From: PGYT01 sp963675055
Lineage (GTDB): Bacteria; Bacteroidota; Ignavibacteria; Ignavibacteriales; Melioribacteraceae
Reading direction: 5' to 3'
Length of the DNA stretch: 64,000 bases
Assembly (NCBI GenBank): GCA_963675055.2
Contig: CAXXJE010000002.1
Location: 186,001-250,000 of the forward strand
Part shown: positions 34,101 through 41,577 of the stretch, piece after piece
Position numbering within the stretch: the stretch's first letter is position 1
How the letters are laid out: each line of letters begins with the position of its first letter
Position numbers and translations under genes: made by a program
The notes under the pieces: model-generated
Told to the model about the DNA's origin: nothing
Databases searched by the model: none
What the model saw: only the letters and a program-made list of their open reading frames with translations

Positions 34101-34280
34101 GTCAGATACCGTTCCAAGACTCGTTTCCATAACAACAACGTTAGCACCGAATAACGGTTCGCCGGTTACCTTGTCGACAATCTTACCGGCAATTTTCCCG
34201 GTTGTGCCGGCCCATAATGGCGATGCGATTAGAAACGTGAGCAGGAGAATTGGTATTATAAACCTCTTCAGTGGTTTCAT
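31125..34280 (-). CDS. TonB-dependent outer membrane receptor with carboxypeptidase-regulatory N-domain
   Basis: A 1051-residue receptor. The signal peptide is about 1-25. Residues about 27-115 form a CarboxypepD_reg-like beta-sandwich (GKIAGKIVDKVTGEPLFGAN). The plug domain (about 130-235) includes LQAGIQGLNIRGGGGDKIMF and ISVERGGFNAEYGQVRSGII. The remainder is a 22-stranded barrel ending GLRVSFNITD. It should import a ligand using TonB energy; the downstream glycosidases point to an oligosaccharide. No SusD gene follows, unlike a standard SusC pair. It is the first gene of the leftward operon with an AAGGAG ribosome site. An inverted repeat lies about 170 bases upstream. Confidence 0.93.
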   Translation of the reverse strand: MKPLKRFIIPILLLTFLIASPLWAGTTGKIAGKIVDKVTGEPLFGANVVVMETSLGTVSDFDGLYTILHVSPGTYKVQVSYIGYRRVTVNDVRVFIDQTTRIDIELEMESIEVGEAVVVAERKIIKPDVATSVVAVSGEEIEELPVTSVAGVVGLQAGIQGLNIRGGGGDKIMFMMNGVTLRDPRNNQPITNIALSSIKEISVERGGFNAEYGQVRSGIINVVTREGDKKKYSGRFQMRYSPPARKYAKVDGVYDIADPRSYVLRPFYDDDVAWTGTNNGAWDEFTRAQHPEFMGWNEVSRILNSDNNPDNDLTPLGAQRVFMYETRKKLANDEPDYDIDAGFGGPVPVVGDMLGNLRFYTSYRSSRDMLLFPLTRPDYKDYDWTLQLNSDINKDMRLRLSALFGEQFTIRHNWDATGTGSYYYPHWTNEIADVSSSVATTADLMGMFSDFNFALADIGHSSLSAKFTHTISDKTFYELSIENFRVEYDVRPSAKRDTSKKYEIIPGFYQDSNPIGYWPYDSDGIILVNAQHVARARDFSVVNSTTLKGDITSQVNFYNLVKAGFEFNYNDLDFDYGTIASGTGGETYGTRVQKQVFPIKYSFYLQDKLETDEFILNAGLRLDYSNSNSEWYNVDPFNASFFSTNYSEDQTFEQKDAKGQWQLSPRLGIAHPITENAKLYFNYGHFKQVPQYESLFRIERTTQGGMSSYGNPNLILAKTISYELGFDFSIADQYLLQISAYYNDILDQQDYTTYYSSAAGFSYSKTTANNYEDIRGFEVTLRKTAGRWFSGFANYTYQVSTSGHFGSDEQYDNISDQKRYDEATVNLYQDRPIPQPYARANLTFYTPEDFGPEVFGHAFFGGWMMNILLDWQAGGYTTWNPKGLPSVSNNVESVDYFNTTLRIDKSINLGRFNVDLFVDISNALNTLRLWNTWDQAYMQSLHFPESDAYDNIPGNDRVGNYREPGVDYQPMLYQTQIDPTKAGKDRAIYYEGNSGKYFEYTNSQWREVDSKRLKKVLDDKAYIDMPNASTYWFLDPRDIFFGLRVSFNITD

Positions 34281-34702
34281 ATCTAATTACTCCTTTGTAT
34301 GTAAGTAAATTTCATACGATTGATGGTTGGGAGAGTAGTTCTACATCCAAAACACCACATCAACAATGAATTCCTACTCCCCTGGCAAACTCATTGCGCC
34401 TTCAAATACAAAACAAATACGTCTGTAATTTTTAACCAACTCTATAAAAGTGTATATTTTACACTTTCTATTCTGAACTTAAAAAGTCTTTTACAAAAAG
34501 TCAATCATTATCTAGCAGGTAATTGGGTATTTATTAATTCGAAGTAAAATTTGTCTAAATTAAAATAGAGGCGAAATGGGAGATAAAATTGCTCCTTTCA
34601 CGTAAAAAAATGATTGTAATTCAGTGATAAACTCAACCGGTGATAAATCGTGGATAGAAATTTCGGGAAATTAAATTTTTCGTTAAACAGCAATAATTGT
34701 TA
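34281..34702. other. Gene-free promoter region of the TonB operon
   Basis: A 422-base AT-rich gap between two leftward genes. It holds the perfect inverted repeat at 34447-34467 and probably the promoter of the TonB operon. A short rightward open frame here has no ribosome site or recognisable sequence and was not called. Confidence 0.6.
34447..34467. promoter_or_regulatory. Candidate operator upstream of the TonB receptor operon
   Basis: A perfect inverted repeat AAAGTGTA-N5-TACACTTT, about 167 bases before the receptor start. It matches the half-site and spacing of 11560-11580. The regulator is inferred to be the Nudix-type protein at 19048. Confidence 0.5.
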
Positions 34703-37114
34703 TCAGTTAACGCTTTCCCTAACTGATTCGAGAACTATGTTTACTTCATTGCTGTTTATAGCTTTTCTATCCTCATTAAGGTTTACCGAAACCCGAATTG
34801 CCTTTAATCCGTTAATACCCTGCATGGATTCCAGGTCAAGATATTCAGTCTCTTTCTCAAGATAACCCTTCGCATGAAGATATTCTATATACTTAACATA
34901 CTCAGCCGCTTCCTTATTCTGTGAATACACGACAGCAATTTTACCCGGCTGTGTGAGTCTTTCGCTAGTACCTTCGATTATTGCTTTATCGATACGCTTT
35001 TTCATTATCTCGTAACGGATATTGTAAGTTCCGTCAACATCGAATTTTTTCTCGTCATACCTGAACCTGACGGAAAGAGGAGTATCCTGCACAAGAATAA
35101 GGTGTGACGCCTCCAGCGGAATCAGTAGTTCGGGGAGAAGTCTTTCAGTTCTTCTTGCGGTTTCACACATTGTTATAAGCTGCCACAATCTCAGGTTATG
35201 CAGGTACATCATGTCGAATGTTCTGTCATTAACCATTGAAGCTCCTATGTATATTCCGTGTTCAACGCCGTCAGTTTTATACTTTTCAAAGTAATGCGGA
35301 AACATGTTCTGCGCTTCAACTTCGGCTTCATCCAGGAAATTCGAAATGGTTTCATTTAGAGTACTAACAGAGAGTTCATAATCCTTTCTTCTTTTGTAGA
35401 AAGATTTAAGTTTCGGATCAAGGTTTTTTTCATACTTATCAATTACTTCTTCCAGACTTTTATGCTGCGACTTAAGATGTGCAAGTACTCCCGCTACTTC
35501 GCTGTTTAGGAATTCAATTATTGTTACTTCATCACCCGAATTAAGTCCTTGGCTTATACTTTGCAGATAATTGCTTAATCTAAAATCCATTTCATCGAGA
35601 AAAGGCAAAGGTTGCAGCTTAGAAGCGACTGATATTATCTCCTGAACCATATTCATATGATCGGTTAAATCGTCCCGGATTGCTTCATTGCGATGATTAG
35701 AAGAGTTTCTAATATCCGATACTCCGTAAAGCGGATAGACATCGTTAAAAACTATAGTCTCCATCGGCGTGTTCCTGTTGGAAACACGGTCTTTCATAAG
35801 TTTAACGGCAGCCTGAACGAAGCGCCACTCCACAACCGGATGAATCGCTGTACATTCTTCTTTTATAAGAGCCTGAATTTTATTCTGTCTTTCTTCCTGC
35901 CCTCTTTTAATTGCCACCGAGAACAGACTTAATATTTCCTTTACCCTGAATTTATCATAAGGCGTCAGTTCCCCGGGAACTGTCGAACCGATTTCAAGTA
36001 CTCCAAAAACTTCCTCCCCATCTTTTAGAGGAGCTATAATTATATTCTTCACGCCGAGTTTTAGAATTTCCCGCTCGACTTTCGAAGCATCTTCGTACTT
36101 TTCAAGATTTTCTATAAGTTTTATTTTACCAGTCTTAAATGCTTCTGTATAGATTGACTTTCCAAGATCTTCGCAGCTAAACATGCATGAATCGCTAAGA
36201 ATAAAACTGTTTCCCACAGTATACCCGGTTTGCAGAGCATTTTCCTTTTCCGGCAGGTATGCAAGTCCCAACCTGATATTTGTACTTCCGAAATAACTTT
36301 TCAGCTTATTCTCAAGTTCGCTGAATCTCTCGTACGAAACAATTGCATCTCTTTCCAGAAGATCATTTTTAAGCTGGGAAAGAACCTGTTGGTGTGTTAC
36401 ATCAATGGCTGTTATAGTTGTAAAGCCGTGAATTTCAAATCTTTCCGGGGGAAGCTTCTCCATCCAGAGTTTCAGGTTAGCCGGTGATTCGAGAAGCTCA
36501 CTAATACAGTTATCGGTAAGCACGGGCTTTTCGCCGGTTAGAACCACCTTCATAAAAGAAAGATCAAAAGTAAGCTGATAGAATTTTTCCAGACCAGTTT
36601 CATTATCCGTTAAATTAAACACCATCGGATATTCAAATTTGTTTTCTATCCCATAAAGCTGCTGTAGAATAAAAGAGTAGGCTTTCAGTGTTTTCGTGAA
36701 GATTGCCTTAGACTTGTATTCCAGGAATCGGGCGGCTAATTCCTCTTCCGTCAAACCGACTATCGCATCGTACTGTTCGGTTGAGTAAAAAACTTTGAAT
36801 TCGAAAGGTGCAATTGAAGCAGCAATTTGATTATGCCTCTGTGCGAGAGGATAAATTGAAGACATCAGAACATCAACAATATCAGCATGTTTTTTGATGA
36901 CTGCAATATCACTAATCTCACCCCGTAACTCCTGAGTCTTTTCCATGCGTTCGATGAGCGGACTTAACACACCTGCATGAAGAATATTGTTATCATTTGC
37001 TCTCTCCTTCCAGTAGTCTATTAATGGTTCAAGGCTGAGAACATTATTAAAAGGCAGTTTTAATAATTCAATTCTGCCTGATTTATCTATTGTCATAAAG
37101 CTTTCACGATTCAT
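34703..37114 (-). CDS. Large GAF-domain protein of unknown function
   Basis: An 803-residue, apparently soluble protein with no signal peptide or membrane helix. Residues about 265-400 form a GAF domain (LENKLKSYFGS, later NIIIAPLKDGEEVFGVLEIGS), probably binding a small ligand. The flanking regions, about 1-260 and 405-803, are helix-rich and not assignable; they contain no histidine kinase, GGDEF, HTH or phosphatase motif that I can see. Similar long GAF proteins without an obvious output domain occur in Bacteroidota. A start at Met7 is also possible. It stands alone, with 128 bases to the DUF5686 gene upstream. Confidence 0.75.
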   Translation of the reverse strand: MNRESFMTIDKSGRIELLKLPFNNVLSLEPLIDYWKERANDNNILHAGVLSPLIERMEKTQELRGEISDIAVIKKHADIVDVLMSSIYPLAQRHNQIAASIAPFEFKVFYSTEQYDAIVGLTEEELAARFLEYKSKAIFTKTLKAYSFILQQLYGIENKFEYPMVFNLTDNETGLEKFYQLTFDLSFMKVVLTGEKPVLTDNCISELLESPANLKLWMEKLPPERFEIHGFTTITAIDVTHQQVLSQLKNDLLERDAIVSYERFSELENKLKSYFGSTNIRLGLAYLPEKENALQTGYTVGNSFILSDSCMFSCEDLGKSIYTEAFKTGKIKLIENLEKYEDASKVEREILKLGVKNIIIAPLKDGEEVFGVLEIGSTVPGELTPYDKFRVKEILSLFSVAIKRGQEERQNKIQALIKEECTAIHPVVEWRFVQAAVKLMKDRVSNRNTPMETIVFNDVYPLYGVSDIRNSSNHRNEAIRDDLTDHMNMVQEIISVASKLQPLPFLDEMDFRLSNYLQSISQGLNSGDEVTIIEFLNSEVAGVLAHLKSQHKSLEEVIDKYEKNLDPKLKSFYKRRKDYELSVSTLNETISNFLDEAEVEAQNMFPHYFEKYKTDGVEHGIYIGASMVNDRTFDMMYLHNLRLWQLITMCETARRTERLLPELLIPLEASHLILVQDTPLSVRFRYDEKKFDVDGTYNIRYEIMKKRIDKAIIEGTSERLTQPGKIAVVYSQNKEAAEYVKYIEYLHAKGYLEKETEYLDLESMQGINGLKAIRVSVNLNEDRKAINSNEVNIVLESVRESVN

Positions 37115-37242
37115 CCTTCATCCCGGAATAATTATTATTTTGTAAGAGAAAACTCATCAAATAAAGCGCCGTATATCTTTTATTCGACCCAATGTAGCAA
37201 TAAAAAAATTAATATTCATACGCAATCGACCTAACAAAAACT

Positions 37243-39672
37243 CTAGAATACTCCCGAATTTATTCCGAATACGAATGTATTCTCTTCCCTGTAATTCAAA
37301 CGCCATGTAAATTCGAGCTGGATCGGCATCAGCATTTGTCCAAGACTGAATCCAAGTTCAACCATCGGCCTTTTATACTCGGTAAAATCATCGGGAATAA
37401 TTCCCGAATTCAACTGAACCGTCTTATCAGAAACACTCGTCCAAGCCGCATTCAGATGTACGCTTAACAGCAATTGCAAATCTTCCAAAACAGGAACATT
37501 TAGCTTGTCGAGCAATGCATCTTTAAAATTATATTTAACTCCCAGTGTTACAACGCGGTCTCCGTAGACATCGGCAAAATCCACTGTTCTGAAAGTAAAA
37601 TCCTGACCAAGCGATTGAATATTACCCGGCAGCGCGTACATTAACTGGTAAGGTAATGCATCATTGGACCAAATAGATTTAAGACTGACATTAATGTCAG
37701 TGGACCAGACAGAATTAATTTTTGACCACACGTCAAGCCTGTATATATCGAAGTCAATACCATCCTGCCCTCCGAACAGACCTTTCCGGCTCATAAAAAC
37801 ATCACCCGAAAAAAGGATATATGAATTACCGAGTGATGTTCTACGTCTGTAATAGCCATCTTCGATATACTTTCTGAAGTCAATCAGGAAACCAGCTTTA
37901 AGGGCGTTTACGGAAGTTTCGAAGACCGCCGGATTAATATCATATTCTTTCTTACGATTAAAGAATGAAAAGTCGGAGTTGGTTACAGCCGACTCGTAGT
38001 TCCTGTAGGCATATCCGGCATTCAACCTTAGTATGGGCAATACCTCGCTATCCAGATCAATGTCGAATCCGTCGGTATAATAGTAGTCCTTAAAATCATA
38101 CTTTCCGAATAAACTGGTTAATGTCGGCAGAAGAGTATTATACTCATCGGATTCATTGAAGAGTACATCGAGTCTCCTGTAAGCATTAACCGAAACCGAG
38201 TGAGTCCTGTAAGTACCAAGATGGTATCTCGTCTCGAAGTCCCACTTAAATCTTTTATCTGCAAAACCGTTACTTAATTCCAATGAAGCTCTGAGTCGCC
38301 TGTCGAGTAATCTCCTGAAATAAAACCCGAAGTCCAGTCCGTTGCCTTCAATCCTGTTGAAGTGATATAATCCCATTGTACCTGTAATGCTAAAATTATC
38401 CGTCACAGGAATTCTTTCGGAGAGAAAAGAAAACCTGTCCCAGAAAGTAACCGGTAAAGATTCAAGGCTGTCAATCCTATAATATGCATCTGTTTCCTCC
38501 ATAGTATTCGGAATGGACTGAATAGAAGACCAGTAAGTTGTATCCTTTTTATCTGCATCGGGCATAACCGTAAGTACGGACATGTCAAAAAAGTCTTCAC
38601 TAATTTTACTATTAATACTATAGTTATATAGAATCGAGTTGAATTCAAATCCGAATTTGAACAGACCAAGCGGGTTACCTTCCACAAACAGACGGTAGTC
38701 GATAGGCATATAAATTCCATCGTGGAATGGAACAAACTGCTGGAAGACATTCACTTTCGTAAAAACTCCGCCCGGATTCGCCGCATCGTTAATATTTATA
38801 TCAAGTTTAACAAGGTTATAAGAATCACCGGTAATAAATATAGTGCCATAAAATCCCGGATCGGACCGGTCATCCGGCTCGAAGTAAATTTTATAGACTT
38901 TACCGTCACCATAAGCCAGTGAATCCTGTAGAAGAAAGAAATAGTAATCGGGAGCATTATCTGCAACGGGACTTAACAAATCCCTGTCGAAGAACCTGAT
39001 ATCATCCGAATAAAAATCCTGGATGAGCCTGCCCCCTGTAAGTGTGTTAACGGAAGACGGAAAGTTTGCCGACTGTTTACGCGCGATTATTTCTTCCTTG
39101 TAACTATCCGGCTTCTTAAAGTATCCTTTGCTCTCATTCTCGAAAAGTCCGGTTATTTTTAATTTTGCGGTATCCGCGCCGCCGATATCTATACCAACCG
39201 AGTTATCATTTGTGCTGATATCATCTACGGTTTTAATTATACCCTTCGTAAAAGCTGTGAATTCATAGTCATTAAGTCTGCTGTTTCTCTCCTGCTTGGC
39301 ACGGATTGCTTGCTGTATGATGGCAAGCGCCGGATTAGTGCCGGGTACAACAGTTATTTCATCAATTTTAAGTGCTATCGGCTCCAGATTAAAATTAAGC
39401 TGAATGTTTTGACTTAGCTCTACTTGCAGTGTATCTGATTCATAACCGATATATGATGCAACCAATTTATATTTTTCGGCTTTTAGTTTGAGCTCGTAAA
39501 CCCCATCCAGGTTCGATGCGGTGCCGATGCCGGTATTCAAAACCCGAAGGTTCGCAAAACTAAGTCCCTTCAGATCCGCAGCTGAATTAATTTTACCGGT
39601 CACAGAATATAATTGAGCATAGCACGGAATAAGCTCTACCAGGAACAACAAAAAAAAGAATAACTTCTTCAA
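37243..39672 (-). CDS. DUF5686 outer membrane protein with carboxypeptidase-regulatory domain
   Basis: An 809-residue exported protein. The signal peptide is 1-19 (PCYAQ). Residues about 22-110 are a CarboxypepD_reg-like domain (YKLVASYIGYESDTLQVELS). The DUF5686 signature follows at about 115-145 (VVPGTNPALAIIQQAIRAK, then LNDYEFTAFTK). The remainder has the alternating aromatic strands of an outer membrane barrel and ends FVFGINSGVF with the terminal Phe typical of barrel insertion. The function is not established; members are common in Bacteroidota and thought to be surface or envelope proteins. Confidence 0.88.
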   Translation of the reverse strand: MKKLFFFLLFLVELIPCYAQLYSVTGKINSAADLKGLSFANLRVLNTGIGTASNLDGVYELKLKAEKYKLVASYIGYESDTLQVELSQNIQLNFNLEPIALKIDEITVVPGTNPALAIIQQAIRAKQERNSRLNDYEFTAFTKGIIKTVDDISTNDNSVGIDIGGADTAKLKITGLFENESKGYFKKPDSYKEEIIARKQSANFPSSVNTLTGGRLIQDFYSDDIRFFDRDLLSPVADNAPDYYFFLLQDSLAYGDGKVYKIYFEPDDRSDPGFYGTIFITGDSYNLVKLDININDAANPGGVFTKVNVFQQFVPFHDGIYMPIDYRLFVEGNPLGLFKFGFEFNSILYNYSINSKISEDFFDMSVLTVMPDADKKDTTYWSSIQSIPNTMEETDAYYRIDSLESLPVTFWDRFSFLSERIPVTDNFSITGTMGLYHFNRIEGNGLDFGFYFRRLLDRRLRASLELSNGFADKRFKWDFETRYHLGTYRTHSVSVNAYRRLDVLFNESDEYNTLLPTLTSLFGKYDFKDYYYTDGFDIDLDSEVLPILRLNAGYAYRNYESAVTNSDFSFFNRKKEYDINPAVFETSVNALKAGFLIDFRKYIEDGYYRRRTSLGNSYILFSGDVFMSRKGLFGGQDGIDFDIYRLDVWSKINSVWSTDINVSLKSIWSNDALPYQLMYALPGNIQSLGQDFTFRTVDFADVYGDRVVTLGVKYNFKDALLDKLNVPVLEDLQLLLSVHLNAAWTSVSDKTVQLNSGIIPDDFTEYKRPMVELGFSLGQMLMPIQLEFTWRLNYREENTFVFGINSGVF

Positions 39673-39824
39673 ACCACTCTCCGCTTAATCATGATTTTTT
39701 ATCATTTTTATTCCCGAATATATCGAATTAATTCAACTTCTTTCATTGATTACCGGGGTGCCCTTAACGCTTACTTACAAATTGGTATATTGGCATTTAA
39801 GTATTTTTCAAATTCGGAGTATCA

Positions 39825-41264
39825 ATGAAATCCATGTTCAATTTTATTTTTTGTCTGCTTATCGTTTCAACAACAATTTCCTCACAGACTTTAAGTCCGG
39901 CAGTTCAAACAGCATTCGAATCTATTGATCCGCTTGACGCATACAATTACAACAAAATAATTGCATCAGACGAGTTTAAAGGACGGCTGACCGGGACTGA
40001 AAGTTTTAAAAAAGCCGCACTTTGGGCAGCAGGGAAATTTGAGGAATGGGGTTTAAAACCGATTGATCCGGTATACGGGTATTTACAGCCATACAATGCG
40101 CCGTATTCACAAATTCACAGCACAGCTATGGATCTAATATTTCCTGATGGCGATACTCTTACACTTGAACCGGCAAAGGATTTTATTCCACTCGGCTTCA
40201 GCGACAAAGGCAGTCATTTGGCCGGAATTGCATTCGCCGGCTGGGGAATTTACGCTCCGGAACTCGGGTATGATGATTACTCGGGAATCGATGTGAAAGA
40301 TAAGTTTGTACTTTGTTTCCGTGGAACTCCGAACAGGAAGGATACTTCATTCAAACATTATGATAAGCATCGCACAAGAATGGAAACAGCAAAAGCAAAA
40401 GGAGCGTTGGGTTTACTATATATATATAAAGATGTGCTCGCAAATCCGAACGGGGACCATATCCCTGACTTCATGCCTGCAATGATAAGCAACGACACAG
40501 GTGATAAACTGCTTGCTGAGAAGGAAATAACATCTGAAGAGCTCAAGAAGAAACTCCGGAATGACGGGACTCCTTTTTCTTTTGAGTTGAATACTAACAT
40601 AATATTTTCTGTTGATGCTGAATACTACCCTGACGCTACAGGCTACAACGTTGCCGGATATATTGAAGGAACTGATCCGGAATTGAAATATGAATGTGTT
40701 GTCGTGGGAGGACATTTGGATCATTGCGGAACAATTGCCGGAATAATGTTCCCCGGCGCTAACGACAACGGAAGCGGAAGTGCGGTCGTTATGGAAATCG
40801 CGGATACATATGCTGCCATGACCGCCAGGCCTAAAAGATCGGTAATGTTTGTATTGTTCGGAGGAGAGGAAAAAGGCTTGCGCGGATCAGCATATTTCGC
40901 TGATCATTTCCCGGCTCAGTTTACAAAAGTGGATGGTATGTTCAATCATGATATGAACGGCGAGGGTGAAGGAACAAATTACGGTTACTCGCTGGAGGAT
41001 CCACATTTTAAGGAGACACTTCTGAAGGCAAATGAATTCGTCGGCACGTTCAGGAACTCATTTGAAATTAAGCCTACAGGTTCTCTTAATTCCGACTATG
41101 CGCCATTCTTCAAAAAAGGAGCTTCTGTAGTTGCATTCTTTTCCAATGGTCCTCACCTGCATTATCATCAAAGCGGGGATACGATATACAGGATAAATCC
41201 GGATATGCTTGGAGATATTGCGAAGGTTAGTTTTCTGGGCTCTTACTTCTGGGCAGACAGGTAG
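39825..41264 (+). CDS. Exported M28-family metallopeptidase with PA domain insertion
   Basis: A 479-residue protein with a signal peptide (about 1-20). A protease-associated (PA) domain occupies about 115-240 (GIAFAGWGIYAPELGYDDYS). The di-zinc peptidase M28 core follows: His and Asp in GGHLDHCG (about 297), bridging Asp in GANDNGSGSA, the Glu pair in FGGEEKGLRGS, Asp in FNHDMNGEG, and His in GPHLHYHQSGD. All expected ligands are present, so an active aminopeptidase or carboxypeptidase in the periplasm is likely. The gene is alone on the plus strand among leftward genes. Confidence 0.93.
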   Translation: MKSMFNFIFCLLIVSTTISSQTLSPAVQTAFESIDPLDAYNYNKIIASDEFKGRLTGTESFKKAALWAAGKFEEWGLKPIDPVYGYLQPYNAPYSQIHSTAMDLIFPDGDTLTLEPAKDFIPLGFSDKGSHLAGIAFAGWGIYAPELGYDDYSGIDVKDKFVLCFRGTPNRKDTSFKHYDKHRTRMETAKAKGALGLLYIYKDVLANPNGDHIPDFMPAMISNDTGDKLLAEKEITSEELKKKLRNDGTPFSFELNTNIIFSVDAEYYPDATGYNVAGYIEGTDPELKYECVVVGGHLDHCGTIAGIMFPGANDNGSGSAVVMEIADTYAAMTARPKRSVMFVLFGGEEKGLRGSAYFADHFPAQFTKVDGMFNHDMNGEGEGTNYGYSLEDPHFKETLLKANEFVGTFRNSFEIKPTGSLNSDYAPFFKKGASVVAFFSNGPHLHYHQSGDTIYRINPDMLGDIAKVSFLGSYFWADR

Positions 41265-41267
41265 AAG

Positions 41268-41516
41268 TTATTCCGGACCGCTTCTACTTTTCTTTCTGTC
41301 TTTTATATCAATCGGTGGAAATTTTTTACTAAGTAACACGCTAAGCAATCCGGCGGCAACATATAATAATATGTTAAAGAGGAGAAATGTCAGCCACCTT
41401 CCCCTGTTATTATCTTCAACAGACAGCTTCACAATCGAAAAGAGTAACCCTGCAACAGCAAGCGCTTTTATAATAAGACTGATCCCTTTAACAACTACCG
41501 CGTACAACCTTCTCAT
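41268..41516 (-). CDS. Small two-helix membrane protein
   Basis: An 82-residue basic protein with two hydrophobic segments (about 8-29, IKALAVAGLLFS; and about 43-63, LFNILLYVAAGLLSVLL) and a charged C-terminus. A GAGG ribosome site precedes the start. It follows the giant T9SS gene after a strong terminator and is convergent with the M28 gene, with stop codons 3 bases apart. No family was recognised. The hydrophobic pattern and ribosome site support a real gene, but expression is not shown. Confidence 0.5.
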   Translation of the reverse strand: MRRLYAVVVKGISLIIKALAVAGLLFSIVKLSVEDNNRGRWLTFLLFNILLYVAAGLLSVLLSKKFPPIDIKDRKKSRSGPE

Positions 41517-41537
41517 CCTGACCTCAATACAAATTCA

Positions 41538-41563
41538 AACCGGACACCTTGAGATGTCCGGTT
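41538..41563 (-). terminator. Terminator of the giant T9SS gene
   Basis: A 9-bp perfect stem (AACCGGACA and TGTCCGGTT), 15 bases after the leftward stop codon, with TTTGAATTTGTAT following on the minus strand. Confidence 0.7.
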
Positions 41564-41577
41564 AAAAATCAATGAGA

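Noticed and set aside
34320..34547. 75-codon rightward open frame upstream of the TonB receptor
   Set aside because: No ribosome site or family; it covers the operator-like inverted repeat in a promoter region.
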